This document shows, one piece after another, positions 25,314 to 35,135 of a DNA stretch of 64,000 nt; the first letter of the stretch is position 1, and every line of letters starts with the position of its first letter. The notes under the pieces are model-generated. The model saw nothing but the letters and a program-made list of their open reading frames with translations. It was not told where the DNA came from and ran no database searches. Position numbers and translations under genes: made by a program. This DNA comes from JAVWGW01 sp036655915 (GTDB lineage: Bacteria > Actinomycetota > Coriobacteriia > Coriobacteriales > Eggerthellaceae), in the NCBI GenBank assembly GCA_036655915.1, contig JAVVPE010000001.1, positions 1 to 64,000 on the forward strand, written 5' to 3'.

Positions 25314-26489
25314 CTATTTATCGGTTTTTGTAGCGTCGCCCTCTTTAGGTTGAGCGGCAGCGCCATCGGTAGTCGTACCCTCAGTTGCAGCACCCGCGTT
25401 CGGATCGGGCGAAGTGGTGCCTTCTGCCTTTTCAGGAGCAGGATATTTGCTCATGTCAATCTTGTAAGGCACGTTTTCGGGCATAGGCTTAATGTCAATC
25501 GAAGCCTTTTCCTTATAATCGGTGTACCAGGTTGAAAACGCCGTCGATTTCTTCGAGGTGTCCAAGAATGTTTTAATTTCGGTCAAAAACGCTTCCGGAA
25601 TCTGATCGAGGCTGGTCACCGTTTCGGGTGCGGTAAACACTTCGGTGCATTTAATGATGTGAATGCCGTAATCGCTGGTTACCAGGCCGCTAATCTTGCC
25701 AACTTCCAAGCCCTTCAGCGCATCGGTGTAGGGGGTCACAAAGCTGTTGAGCGCATCCCAACCCACATCGCCACCCTTAGCGGCGCTGCCGGAATCTTGG
25801 GAAAACTCTTTGGCTGCTGCGGCAAAATCAAGGGTACCCGCATTGATTTTATCCAAGGTCTCTTGTGCCTTAGCATCGTCGCCCGTGGCAAACAAGATGT
25901 GAGAAGAACGCTTCGCGCCACTGTAAGCGCTGGCATACATCTGCGCATACTGTATCAATTCTTCATCGGTAGCAGTAGCAGCCTCGGGTACGGCAACCTT
26001 TTCGGCAAGCAGCTGTTCTAGCAAACCCGCCTCAATCGATTCACGATAGGCTTCTTCGGTGGTTCCTGCCTTTTTCAGGCCTTCCTGCCAAGCTTCATCG
26101 GATTCAAATTTATCTTTCGTTTCCTGAATGCTGCTATCGACCTTACCGGCGTCAAGCTTCACGCCATTTTCCTCGGCAGCCTTTTTCATCAATTCTTGAC
26201 CAGCGTAGTAATCGATAACCTGTTCACGAACCACTTCTGGGGTCATGCTGTTCTCGGATAACCACTTGCCCCATGAGTCTTCTTCCATCAGGGAAGAGGA
26301 GCCACGGAAATTCTGAATATAGGTGGTTATCGTGTCCTCAGCGATTTCAGTGCCATTTACCGTCGCAGCGACGCCGCCGGTAAGCCCCTTATTGTTACCC
26401 GCGGTGTTGGCGCAGCCGATAAGGCTGAACGCTAAAGCTCCTGTTACGGTTGCAGCAAAAGCAACCTGGATAAATCTTGATGTTTTCAT
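25314..26489 (-). CDS. PrsA/SurA-like peptidyl-prolyl isomerase lipoprotein
   Basis: 391 residues from ATG 26489 (MKTSRFIQVAF), preceded by AGGAAGGG; an upstream start at 26528 is not supported. The signal peptide ends in lipobox LIGC (23-26), so the protein is membrane-anchored on the outside. A SurA-N-like helical region (TVNGTEIAEDTITTYIQNF) is followed by a parvulin/PpiC domain (RSSHILFATG, then FAAAAKEFSQDSGSAAKGGDVGW, then SDYGIHIIKCTEV). The tail is a Thr/Ala/Asp-rich disordered linker. It should assist folding of secreted proteins. Confidence 0.9.
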   Translation of the reverse strand: MKTSRFIQVAFAATVTGALAFSLIGCANTAGNNKGLTGGVAATVNGTEIAEDTITTYIQNFRGSSSLMEEDSWGKWLSENSMTPEVVREQVIDYYAGQELMKKAAEENGVKLDAGKVDSSIQETKDKFESDEAWQEGLKKAGTTEEAYRESIEAGLLEQLLAEKVAVPEAATATDEELIQYAQMYASAYSGAKRSSHILFATGDDAKAQETLDKINAGTLDFAAAAKEFSQDSGSAAKGGDVGWDALNSFVTPYTDALKGLEVGKISGLVTSDYGIHIIKCTEVFTAPETVTSLDQIPEAFLTEIKTFLDTSKKSTAFSTWYTDYKEKASIDIKPMPENVPYKIDMSKYPAPEKAEGTTSPDPNAGAATEGTTTDGAAAQPKEGDATKTDK

Positions 26490-26610
26490 AAAACCCTTCC
26501 TCAAGACAGGTACATAAATCACATGCACGCATGTTTAGCTTCGGCCATTTTCTCATAGTCACGAAGAGGTGCCGCAAGCTGCATAATATGCCCATCTTCG
26601 GTACATAACT

Positions 26611-26640
26611 AGGAAAAGACGGGCTGACCCGCCTTTTCCT
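26611..26640 (-). terminator. Terminator of typA
   Basis: A 13-bp stem AGGAAAAG-CGGG / CCCG-CTTTTCCT with one G-U pair in RNA and a four-base loop, 38 bp past the typA stop. Confidence 0.7.
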
Positions 26641-26678
26641 TTAGCCGCCTCTTTATAAGGCGCTCAACCCCAGCATTC

Positions 26679-28490
26679 TTAGTTCTTGTTACCCTTGCGG
26701 CGACCCGTGGCGGTCAGCGTGCGTTTGCGCAAGCGGATGCTTTGCGGCGTTACTTCCACCAACTCGTCATCTTCGATATATTCAAGCGCTTCTTCAAGCG
26801 TGAAGGTGATGGGCGGCACAAGTTGTATAGATTTATCCGATGAACTGGTGCGCATGTTGCTGAGTTGCTTGGATTTGGCAATGTTGACCACCATATCGCC
26901 TTCCTTCGACGATTCGCCCACCAACATGCCTTCGTAGCATTCTTCGCCCGGGGCAATAAACAGCTTGCCGCGTTCTTGCAAAGCGTCCAGCGCATAAGCG
27001 ACGCTCTTGTCGGTCGACATTGAAATCAGCGAGCCGTTTTTGCGGCCGCCAAAACCACCGCGGAACGGACCGTATTCAGAAAAGTGATGGAACATATTGG
27101 CTTCACCACGGGTAACGTTAAGCAAGCGGGTGCGCAAGCCCATGGTGCCGCGCGTGGGAATCTTGAATACCAGGTGCGTCTGGTCGCCGCGTTGGAACAT
27201 ATCCTGCATTTCGCCACCGGCGCTGCCAAAGACTTCAATGACCTTGCCCGCATATTCGCTGGGCACGTCCACGGTTGCTTCTTCGATGGGCTCAAGTTTT
27301 TTGCCCTGCGCATCTTTCTTGATAAGCACGCGCGGACGTCCCACCTGAAATTCATAGCCTTCGCGGCGCATGGTTTCCATCAATACAGAAAGATGCAAAA
27401 CGCCACGACCGGCAACTTCCACGCCACTTTTATCGTCGAGTTCAGCAATGCGCATCGAAATGTTGCTTTCAGCTTCGCGCAACAGGCGTTCTTTCAGTTG
27501 GCGAGCGCCCACAATGTCACCTTCGCGGCCTACAAGAGGGCTGGTGGAAGCTTCAAACACAATAGCCATTGTGGGGTCTTCCACCTCGATGGGGTCAAGA
27601 CGCACCGGGTTTTCGCGGCTGGTGATCATGTCTCCGATATCGGCATCTTCCACGCCCACAACGGCAATGATGTCGCCTGCGTGCACTTCGGTTTGTTCCT
27701 TTTTACCCAGTTCTTCAAACGTGAAAACTTGCTTGATCGCAGTGTTGTAGCGCGTGCCATCATTTTTGATAACAAGCGCCTGTTCACCTTTGTGCATCGT
27801 GCCTGAAAACAGGCGGCCGACGCCGATACGGCCAACAAAGCTGGAGTGATCGACCGTGCAAATTTGCAAGGCAACCGGCCCTGTGGGTTCACAATCAGGC
27901 GCTGGCACAGTGTTCACGATGGTTTCAAGCAGCGGAACCATATCGGTGTTGGTATCAGCCAAATCATAGCGCGCATACCCGTTCATAGCACTGGCATAAA
28001 TGATGGGGAAATCAAGCTGCTCATCAACCGCTTCCAGTTCCACCATAAGGTCAAACACCTCATCTACCACCACTTCCGGGCGGGCACCTGGGCGGTCAAT
28101 CTTGTTGATGACCAGCACAATTTTCAAACCCAGCGCCAAGGCATGTTTTAGCACAAAACGCGTCTGCGGCATGGGGCCTTCAAAGGCATCCACAATCAGA
28201 AGCGCGCCATCGGCCATGTTGAGCACGCGCTCAACTTCGCCACCGAAATCGGCATGGCCAGGGGTGTCGATAACATTGATCTTCGTGTCGCCAAAGCGCA
28301 CGGAAATATTTTTAGACAAGATGGTAATGCCGCGTTCGCGCTCTTGGTCGTTGGAGTCCAAAACGCGCACTTCCACCTTCTGGTTTTCTCGAAACACGCC
28401 CGACGAATACAGAAGGCGATCGACCAAGGTGGTCTTGCCGTGGTCAACGTGGGCAATGATTGCGATGTTGCGGAGATTATTCTGCTTCAT
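26679..28490 (-). CDS. typA: TypA/BipA ribosome-associated GTPase
   Basis: A 603-residue translational GTPase. G1 is AHVDHGKTTL, G2 lies around ERERGITI, G3 is DTPGHADF and G4 is NKIDRPGARP. EF-G-like domains follow, and the C-terminal BipA-specific region ends KGNKN. It acts in 50S assembly and stress adaptation. Full length with no irregularity. It stands between the J-domain gene upstream and its own terminator. Confidence 0.96.
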   Translation of the reverse strand: MKQNNLRNIAIIAHVDHGKTTLVDRLLYSSGVFRENQKVEVRVLDSNDQERERGITILSKNISVRFGDTKINVIDTPGHADFGGEVERVLNMADGALLIVDAFEGPMPQTRFVLKHALALGLKIVLVINKIDRPGARPEVVVDEVFDLMVELEAVDEQLDFPIIYASAMNGYARYDLADTNTDMVPLLETIVNTVPAPDCEPTGPVALQICTVDHSSFVGRIGVGRLFSGTMHKGEQALVIKNDGTRYNTAIKQVFTFEELGKKEQTEVHAGDIIAVVGVEDADIGDMITSRENPVRLDPIEVEDPTMAIVFEASTSPLVGREGDIVGARQLKERLLREAESNISMRIAELDDKSGVEVAGRGVLHLSVLMETMRREGYEFQVGRPRVLIKKDAQGKKLEPIEEATVDVPSEYAGKVIEVFGSAGGEMQDMFQRGDQTHLVFKIPTRGTMGLRTRLLNVTRGEANMFHHFSEYGPFRGGFGGRKNGSLISMSTDKSVAYALDALQERGKLFIAPGEECYEGMLVGESSKEGDMVVNIAKSKQLSNMRTSSSDKSIQLVPPITFTLEEALEYIEDDELVEVTPQSIRLRKRTLTATGRRKGNKN

Positions 28491-28540
28491 GATCTTCTTT
28501 CTATCGTTGTATTTACGCGGCTTTTAGGGCAAGCCGTTTG

Positions 28541-29083
28541 TTACTCATTATCAAGTTGCGCAAGCAACTGCTTTCTTTCTGCTGCCAAGGCCCCAAGGTG
28601 CTCATCAAGGGTACGCACCGTCGTGTGGGAAGTGATTGCTTGGATGACGCCCCACAATATCGCACCAGTTCCCAAGGCAATGGCGATGGGAATGCGCCGG
28701 GCAATAGCGGCAATTAACACCCCGATGCCCGCTAGCAACAAACCATTGCGGCGTTCATCGGCAAGCACATCGCGCTGAGCCACCAATTGCGTGCGAGCGG
28801 CAGCAATACCCGCAAGACGTGCTTCCACCTCGTTGGCCGGTGAATAGGCACCCGCCCGCGCACGGCTTGACTGTGTGGTGGTGGCACCTTTACCCGTCGT
28901 AAGATAGTCGTAGGCACCTTGCAAGTTTTTAAACTGTTCGGTCGCCCTTACCTGCAATTTCTTATTCGTGGCAAAGCGATCAGGGTGCAGAATCTGGACG
29001 GTTTCTTTATAAGCCGTCTTGATGTCTGCTTCAGTTGCATCTTCATCCAAGCCTAAGATGCGCAGTGCTTCGCCTCTGGTCAC
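28541..29083 (-). CDS. J-domain protein with C-terminal membrane segment
   Basis: 180 residues from a GTG, with GGAGGTAGA ahead. Residues 5-65 form a J domain (EALRILGLDEDATEADIKTAYKETVQILHPDRF, with HPD at 33-35), which stimulates DnaK ATPase. A coiled segment is followed by hydrophobic stretches around 112-155 that could form two membrane helices or a hairpin. There is no zinc-finger or client domain, so this is a class III J protein that probably recruits DnaK to the membrane. Confidence 0.8.
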   Translation of the reverse strand: MTRGEALRILGLDEDATEADIKTAYKETVQILHPDRFATNKKLQVRATEQFKNLQGAYDYLTTGKGATTTQSSRARAGAYSPANEVEARLAGIAAARTQLVAQRDVLADERRNGLLLAGIGVLIAAIARRIPIAIALGTGAILWGVIQAITSHTTVRTLDEHLGALAAERKQLLAQLDNE

Positions 29084-29216
29084 TCTACCTCCAATTTATC
29101 CGACGTCGTATCTTAGCACGGTAGCCACAATGCGGCACGTAAGCACACGGAAAGTATGAAGGAAGAATGGTGATAAGCTGCGCCCGCACAGCGCCTGGGT
29201 TGCCGGGGTAAAAAGC

Positions 29217-29251
29217 GAAAGCGGCCGATTCGATAAGAATCAACCGCTTTC
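29217..29251 (-). terminator. Terminator after tRNA-Ala
   Basis: GAAAGCGG / CCGCTTTC outer stem with an inner GATTC / GAATC stem. In the minus direction the next bases are GCTTTTTACC. It lies 56 bp past the 3' end of tRNA-Ala. Confidence 0.8.
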
Positions 29252-29306
29252 TAAAAGTCAAACCCTTGCGCCTTAGGTGCCACGCAAAATTCGACCAGAC
29301 CTGTCG

Positions 29307-29382
29307 TGGTGGAGCTTAGGGGGATCGAACCCCTGACCTCAGGCTTGCAAAGCCCGCGCTCTCCCAGCTGAGCTAAAGCCCC
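29307..29382 (-). tRNA. tRNA-Ala (anticodon TGC)
   Basis: 76 bases including CCA; acceptor GGGGCTT / AAGCTCC with the G3-U70-type wobble expected for alanine; anticodon loop TTTGCAA. It normally resides in the 16S-23S spacer but is free-standing here. Confidence 0.95.
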
Positions 29383-29409
29383 ACGGAGTGACTCTTTTTC
29401 GTCTTCATT

Positions 29410-29455
29410 AATAAACGCTCCACCGGCAAACTCGGCTCACGGTGGAGCGTTTATT
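29410..29455 (-). terminator. Perfect 16-bp hairpin between tRNA-Ile and tRNA-Ala
   Basis: AATAAACGCTCCACCG (29410-29425) pairs without mismatch with 29440-29455; the loop is 14 bases. It lies immediately after tRNA-Ile and could end that transcript or be an RNase processing structure for a tRNA-Ile/tRNA-Ala precursor. It lacks a good T tract, so I do not insist on the terminator reading. Confidence 0.55.
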
Positions 29456-29464
29456 GCGAAAGAA

Positions 29465-29541
<77 letters not shown>

Positions 29542-29559
29542 GAAAAAAAGTGCCCGAAC

Positions 29560-29589
29560 AATATAAAACGAAACTACCACTCGGGTCAA
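29560..29589 (-). promoter_or_regulatory. Promoter of the tRNA-Ile (and possibly tRNA-Ala) transcript
   Basis: On the minus strand TTGACC (29589-29584), an 18-bp spacer and TATATT (29565-29560), 19 bp before the tRNA 5' end. Both boxes are one base from consensus. Confidence 0.65.
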
Positions 29590-29855
29590 GCCTTTTTTCT
29601 GGCTCACAAAACATTCTACTACAATTTTCGCTATAGTGCCTGGTAAATAATTGTTTTTACTTTATGAGTAAAAAGTAAGGCGGCCCCACACTTTACGGAT
29701 GCGCCCCACTTTCGCCCTGCTTCCCCTTTGCGAGTTTTACCTTAAAAGGCCTTTTTATCGCCGTATACCGTATAATAAAAGTTAATTTCCGGGCAGATTC
29801 CTGTGAAAATATCGTTTGCTGCGGTTGCTTATGCACTTAAACCAAGGAGGCTTTC
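29590..29855. other. Intergenic region between tRNA-Ile and the bifunctional-nuclease gene
   Basis: About 265 bp with no coding frame. A plus-strand TATAAT at 29771-29776 is a likely -10 box for the gene at 29856; no good -35 box stands before it. Confidence 0.45.
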
Positions 29856-30359
29856 GTGATTCCCGTTCATGTACAAACCTTGCTTGTTACCACTCCCCCC
29901 GCGCCTTCGGTGCTTGTTTTGCAACCCACTGAAGCCGAAGATCCAAGCGGCAATGCGCGCATAATTCCTATCTGGATAGGCATTAACGAAGCAACTCAAA
30001 TAGGAATCGCCCTTGAAAAAGCACGTTTTGCGCGACCCATGACACACGATTTGCTTCTGGATGCGCTCACCAACCTTGATGCCTGCATCGACCATGTGTT
30101 GGTCAACGAAATGAAAGGGGCCACCTTTTATTCCCAGCTGGTATTGCGCCAACACGGACAATTAATTCAGCTTGATGCGCGCCCCAGCGATGCCATCGCG
30201 CTGGCGCTGCGGCAAAATGCGCCCCTTTATGTGGAAGAAAGCGTGCTAGAAAAAGCATCTTTTCCCTATGTATTCAAAAAACATGCCGATGAAGAAACTG
30301 AGGTAAAAGAATTTCGCTCCTTTGTGCAAGGTTTAGCTCCAGAAGATTTTGGGGAATAA
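29856..30359 (+). CDS. Bifunctional nuclease (BFN/DUF151) family protein
   Basis: 167 residues from a GTG at 29856, fixed by AAGGAGG five bases upstream. The DUF151 core is complete: IIPIWIGINEATQIGIALEKARFARPMTHDLLLDAL, then LDARPSDAIALALRQNAPLYVEESVLE. Family members are reported as RNase/DNase in plants, and bacterial homologues are little studied. The last 25 residues are acidic. It is convergent with gyrA. Confidence 0.88.
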   Translation: MIPVHVQTLLVTTPPAPSVLVLQPTEAEDPSGNARIIPIWIGINEATQIGIALEKARFARPMTHDLLLDALTNLDACIDHVLVNEMKGATFYSQLVLRQHGQLIQLDARPSDAIALALRQNAPLYVEESVLEKASFPYVFKKHADEETEVKEFRSFVQGLAPEDFGE

Positions 30360-30385
30360 AAAAGAGGCCGCAAGGCCTCTTTTTT
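30358..30385. terminator. Bidirectional terminator between the BFN gene and gyrA
   Basis: Perfect 12-bp stem AAAAAAGAGGCC / GGCCTCTTTTTT with a GCAA tetraloop. The flanking A and T tracts let it work in both directions. It overlaps the stop of the BFN gene. Confidence 0.9.
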
Positions 30386-30417
30386 ATTCTAACAGTGTGG
30401 GCGCCTAGCCGCGAAAA

Positions 30418-33003
30418 CTATTCGCTTGCCGCACCACCGTCTGCTACATCCGTACCCGTTTCCTCAATGTCGTCAAAATCCTCGTCCATTAAAGAAAGTT
30501 GAGCTTCATCAAGTTCGCTGGGGTCTTCTGCACCGCCGGCTGTTTTTGCACGACGCGGTTTGGTGCCTTCCGATGTAATAGCCACCGCTGTCACCTTGTC
30601 TTTTTCCGCCACGTTCATAACGCGCACACCTTGGGTGGATCGACCCAGCTGAGAAATGCCTGATGCGGGGGTGCGCACCACAACACCTTCCTCAGAAATA
30701 ATCATCACTTCGGCGGTATCCTTCATAATTTTCATGGCGACTAACAAGCCTTTTTTGTCAGTCATGGCAATGGTAAACACGCCTTGTCCGCCGCGATGAT
30801 GTTCGGGGTATTCGCTGATAGGCGTCCGTTTGCCATAGCCTTTTTCGGTGATCACAAACAGCGAGGCATCCGGCTTGGCAATTTCCATACCCAGCACACG
30901 CACTCCGGGCGGCACCGTCATACCTTTAACGCCCATAGTGTCGCGCCCCATGCCGCGGGCTTCTTTTTCATCCCACATGATTGCTTTGCCTGCTGAAGAA
31001 ACCATGATGACCTGTTCGCCTTCAGCAACGCGTTTCACGTTGATCAGCTGGTCATCTTCCTTCAAATTGATGGCAATCAAACCATCGCGGCGCGTGCGAT
31101 CATACAGGCTCATTGACGTTTTCTTCACCATACCGTGTGCGGTAGCAAACATCAGATATTCGTTTTCGGGGAAATCCTTTGTTGCGATAACGGCCGAAAT
31201 CGTTTCACCCTTTTCAAGCGGCAACAGGTTGACGATGGCGGTGCCGCGGGCATGGCGCGAGGCTTCCGGCAATTCATACACCTTCAAACGATACACTTTA
31301 CCCGCAGTGCTAAAGAACAACATATAGGCGTGGGTTGAAGCAATGAACAGGTGTTCCACAAAGTCGTTATCCTTTAGATTCACCCCTTGCATCCCTTTAC
31401 CGCCCCGTTTTTGCTGGCGATACGTGGCCACGGGCAGGCGTTTGATATAGCCCGCCTTTGTTACCGTTACCACCATTTCTTCTTCGGCAATCAAATCTTC
31501 AACGTTTAAATCTTTAGCTTCGTTGCCCAAACGCGTGCGGCGCGGCGTGTTGTACTTGCGCTTAATTTCAAGCATTTCTTCTTTAATAATTTCATGCACC
31601 AAGTTCGTGTCAGCTAAAACGCTCTTATAGTAAGCAATCCGCTCCAATAATTCAGCGATTTCGGCCTTGATTTTGTCGCGTTCCAAGCCGGTCAAACGAC
31701 GCAGTTTCATTTCCATGATGGCGTCGGTTTGCTTTTTGGAAAGCGCAAATTTTTCCATCAAACGTGCGGAAGCTTCGGCATCAGTTTGCGAATCACGGAT
31801 AATACGAATAACTTCGTCGATATTATCCAGTGCAATGATCAAGCCTTCAAGAATATGGGCGCGAGCTTCAGCTTTAGCCAAATCATAGCGTGTACGACGC
31901 TCAATGATTTCTTCCTGGTGGGCAATGTAGTAGTGCAGCATTTCCTTGAGCGACAACACGCGCGGTACCCCATCGACCAGCGCCAGCATAATAACGCCAA
32001 AACCGGTTTGCAACTGCGTGTGCTTGTAAAGTTTATTCAGCACCACCTGGGGAATAGCGTTTTGCTTAAGCTCGATGATAATATCGATACCCGTACGGTC
32101 TGCACCGTCGTGGATATTCGATATTTCGGGCATCTTCTTTTCGCGCACCAATTCCGCCAGCTTTTCAAGCAAGCGCGTGCGGTTGACCTGGTAAGGGATT
32201 TCACTCACAACAATGGAGCTTTTGCCGTTCTTCCCTTCCTGAATCGAACACTTTGCACGCACCGATAGCGATCCGCGGCCAGTTTCGTAGGCATCAACAA
32301 TGCCCTTGCGGCCCATGATAATGCCCCCCGTGGGGAAGTCGGGTCCCGGCATTACCTTCATCAATTCTTCGGTGGTCACTTCCGGATTATCCATCATCAG
32401 GCACGTGGCATCGATGGCTTCCCCTAAGTTATGCGGGGGAATATTGGTGGCCATGCCCACAGCAATACCCGAAGATCCATTGACCAACAAGTTGGGATAG
32501 CGCGCAGGCAAAACCAGCGGCTCTTCCAAACTTTCGTCGTAGTTGGGTTGGAAATCGACCGTTTCTTTTTCTAAGTCGCGCAAAATTTCCATGGCGGCTT
32601 TGCCCAGGCGCGCTTCGGTATAACGCATGGCGGCCGCGCTGTCCCCGTCGATAGATCCGAAGTTGCCATGACCATCCACCAGGGGTAAACGCATGGAAAA
32701 CGGTTGCGCCAAACGCACCATAGCATCGTAGACCGCCGAGTCACCATGGGGGTGATACTTGCCAATAACATCACCAACGGTACGAGCGGATTTCATGTGC
32801 TGGCGATTGGGCGTAAAGCCACTTTCATTCATGGCATACAAAATGCGCCGATGCACCGGTTTTAAACCGTCACGCACATCGGGCAGCGCGCGCGCCACAA
32901 TAACGCTCATGGAATATTCCAAGAACGATGTCTTCATTTCCTTGCTCAGTTCGGCAGGAATAATTCTACTACCGCTTAAATCGAGTTCTACGTTATCTGT
33001 CAC
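30418..33003 (-). CDS. gyrA: DNA gyrase subunit A
   Basis: 861 residues from GTG 33003 (MTDNVELDLSGSRIIPAELSKEMKTSFLEYSMSVIVARALPDVRDGLKPVHRRIL). A TTG two codons upstream is too close to the AAGGAG site. The catalytic Tyr lies in AAMRYTEARL, and the quinolone-determining region reads HPHGDSAVYDAMVRLAQ. C-terminal pinwheel blades carry QRRGGKGM-like GyrA-box residues (QQKRGGKGMQG). The C-terminus is acidic. Last gene of the dnaA-to-gyrA minus-strand series. Confidence 0.97.
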   Translation of the reverse strand: MTDNVELDLSGSRIIPAELSKEMKTSFLEYSMSVIVARALPDVRDGLKPVHRRILYAMNESGFTPNRQHMKSARTVGDVIGKYHPHGDSAVYDAMVRLAQPFSMRLPLVDGHGNFGSIDGDSAAAMRYTEARLGKAAMEILRDLEKETVDFQPNYDESLEEPLVLPARYPNLLVNGSSGIAVGMATNIPPHNLGEAIDATCLMMDNPEVTTEELMKVMPGPDFPTGGIIMGRKGIVDAYETGRGSLSVRAKCSIQEGKNGKSSIVVSEIPYQVNRTRLLEKLAELVREKKMPEISNIHDGADRTGIDIIIELKQNAIPQVVLNKLYKHTQLQTGFGVIMLALVDGVPRVLSLKEMLHYYIAHQEEIIERRTRYDLAKAEARAHILEGLIIALDNIDEVIRIIRDSQTDAEASARLMEKFALSKKQTDAIMEMKLRRLTGLERDKIKAEIAELLERIAYYKSVLADTNLVHEIIKEEMLEIKRKYNTPRRTRLGNEAKDLNVEDLIAEEEMVVTVTKAGYIKRLPVATYRQQKRGGKGMQGVNLKDNDFVEHLFIASTHAYMLFFSTAGKVYRLKVYELPEASRHARGTAIVNLLPLEKGETISAVIATKDFPENEYLMFATAHGMVKKTSMSLYDRTRRDGLIAINLKEDDQLINVKRVAEGEQVIMVSSAGKAIMWDEKEARGMGRDTMGVKGMTVPPGVRVLGMEIAKPDASLFVITEKGYGKRTPISEYPEHHRGGQGVFTIAMTDKKGLLVAMKIMKDTAEVMIISEEGVVVRTPASGISQLGRSTQGVRVMNVAEKDKVTAVAITSEGTKPRRAKTAGGAEDPSELDEAQLSLMDEDFDDIEETGTDVADGGAASE

Positions 33004-33048
33004 GTTCAAGCTCCTTTTGTAACTTCACGATATAAAGGTATCGAAGGT

Positions 33049-34995
33049 TTAAAAATCGAGGAATCGTACATCCTTTGCATGTTTGGTAATGAAATCTTTG
33101 CGCGGTTCTACCTGGTCGCCCATAAGTTCACTCACTACACGTTCCGCTTCAATAGCATCTTCAATACCTACCTGCAGCAAAGAACGTGTATCGGGTTCCA
33201 TCGTGGTTTCCCACAGTTGCTGCGGATCCATTTCGCCCAAACCTTTGTAGCGCTGCAAATCAAATTTATCGGGATCGGGAAGGGCGGCAAGCACTTCTTT
33301 TAAGGCCTCTTCGTTAAAGATGTATTGCTCGATTTTCGTCGACTTCGTATTTTTCTTTTTTAAGCCGAATAAAGGGGGCTGCGCGATATAAATATAGCCA
33401 CGCTCGATCAGTTCGGGCATATAGCGATAGAAAAACGTGAGTAACAAGCAGCGAATATGAGCACCGTCAACATCGGCGTCCGTCATGATAATAATACGAT
33501 GATAACGTGCATCATCGGCATTAAAGTCTTCGCCAATATTGGTACCAATAGCGGTAATCAACGAAGAAATGGTGTCAGATGAAATGGAGCGATGCAATCC
33601 TGCACGTTCCACATTCAAAATTTTTCCGCGAAGCGGTAAAATCGCTTGGATTTTACGATCACGTGCCTGCTTGGCAGAACCGCCTGCGGAATCACCTTCT
33701 ACGATGAAAATTTCGGAATCAGCGGCCACTTTTGAAGAACAATCAGCCAACTTGCCCGGCAGGGCAAAGGAATCAAGAACCCCTTTGCGGCGCGTCATTT
33801 CACGCGCCTTACGGGCAGCTTCGCGTGCCTTTAAGGCCTGCGTTGCTTTTGCAATAATTTTCTTTGCAGGCGTTGGATTTTCTTCTAAATATTCCGCTAA
33901 ACCTTGAGTCACTGCATTTTGAACCAAGGGGCGAATTTCACTATTGCCCAGTTTGGTTTTTGTCTGGCCTTCAAATTGAGGATCGTGCAACTTCACGGAA
34001 ACGATTGCGGCAAGACCTTCACGGGTGTCGTCACCTGAAAGGTTGCTATCCTTTTCTTTAAGAATGCCCTTGCTACGCGAATATTCGTTGATAGTACGGG
34101 TAACGGCCTGCTTAAAGCCGTCTAAGTGTGTGCCACCTTCATGGGTATTGATATTATTCGCGAAGGCTAAAACTGAATTTGTCGAATAGGATGTGGTCCA
34201 CTGCATAGCCACTTCAACGGTGCCATCCTTGCTTTCTGCTTCAAAATAAATGGGTTTATGAATAATTTCTTTCCCTGTATTGAGAAACTTAACAAAATCC
34301 TGAATGCCACCTTCGTAGTGAAACGTTTCATTTTTCACCACGCCTTCACTATCAACAACGCGCTCATCGCGCATTACAATAACCAAGCCTTTATTAAGGA
34401 AGGCCATTTCACGGAAGCGACCCGCAAGCGTCGCATAATCAAACACTAAAGTTTCGGTGAATATTTCCGGGTCAGGCCAAAAGGTTACTTCGGTGCCCGT
34501 ATGGGTTGAGGTGCCCACCTTATGCAGCTTTTCAACCGTTTTGCCGCGCTCTAAATCGATTTCATAGATACCGTTGTCGCGCGATACTTTTACTTCCATG
34601 CGGGAAGAAAGCGCGTTAACCACAGAAACGCCCACGCCATGCAAGCCGCCGGACACTTTATAGCCCTCGCCGCCAAATTTGCCACCCGCATGCAAAATGG
34701 TCAAAACCACTTCTACTGTGGGGATTTTTTCTTTAGGATGTTTATCGATAGGAATACCGCGGCCGTTGTCGATAACGGTTACTGAATTATCAGGGTGAAT
34801 ATTCACTTCGATTTTTGTACAAAAACCGGCAAGCGCTTCGTCCACGCCATTGTCGACTACTTCGTACACCAGGTGATGAAGACCACGCGGACCCGTCGAA
34901 CCAATATACATACCGGGACGTTTGCGCACCGCCTCAAGACCCTCGAGTACCTGAATGTCAGCGCCATCATAATGATCGGGTTGTTTTTGAGCCAC
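33049..34995 (-). CDS. gyrB: DNA gyrase subunit B
   Basis: 648 residues from a GTG with AAGGAG ahead. GHKL ATPase elements are visible: RPGMYIGSTGPRGLHHLVYEVVDNGVDEA, DNGRGIP, GGLHGVGVSVVNALS. The Toprim domain has VEGDSAGGSAKQARDR and DADVDGAHIRCLLLTFFYR. Standard length without the large Gram-negative insertion. It partners gyrA, 40 bp downstream. Confidence 0.97.
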   Translation of the reverse strand: MAQKQPDHYDGADIQVLEGLEAVRKRPGMYIGSTGPRGLHHLVYEVVDNGVDEALAGFCTKIEVNIHPDNSVTVIDNGRGIPIDKHPKEKIPTVEVVLTILHAGGKFGGEGYKVSGGLHGVGVSVVNALSSRMEVKVSRDNGIYEIDLERGKTVEKLHKVGTSTHTGTEVTFWPDPEIFTETLVFDYATLAGRFREMAFLNKGLVIVMRDERVVDSEGVVKNETFHYEGGIQDFVKFLNTGKEIIHKPIYFEAESKDGTVEVAMQWTTSYSTNSVLAFANNINTHEGGTHLDGFKQAVTRTINEYSRSKGILKEKDSNLSGDDTREGLAAIVSVKLHDPQFEGQTKTKLGNSEIRPLVQNAVTQGLAEYLEENPTPAKKIIAKATQALKAREAARKAREMTRRKGVLDSFALPGKLADCSSKVAADSEIFIVEGDSAGGSAKQARDRKIQAILPLRGKILNVERAGLHRSISSDTISSLITAIGTNIGEDFNADDARYHRIIIMTDADVDGAHIRCLLLTFFYRYMPELIERGYIYIAQPPLFGLKKKNTKSTKIEQYIFNEEALKEVLAALPDPDKFDLQRYKGLGEMDPQQLWETTMEPDTRSLLQVGIEDAIEAERVVSELMGDQVEPRKDFITKHAKDVRFLDF

Positions 34996-35135
34996 TCTCT
35001 ACTCCTTTTTAAATTGCGTAAGAGAACTAACGCGCTCGATTCGTAACCTTTTTATTCTACCACAAGCAAGCGTTTCATACATGTAGTTTTTAAGGCGTTT
35101 GAGGCTATAGAGAGCTGTTTTAAGAGTTACTTAAA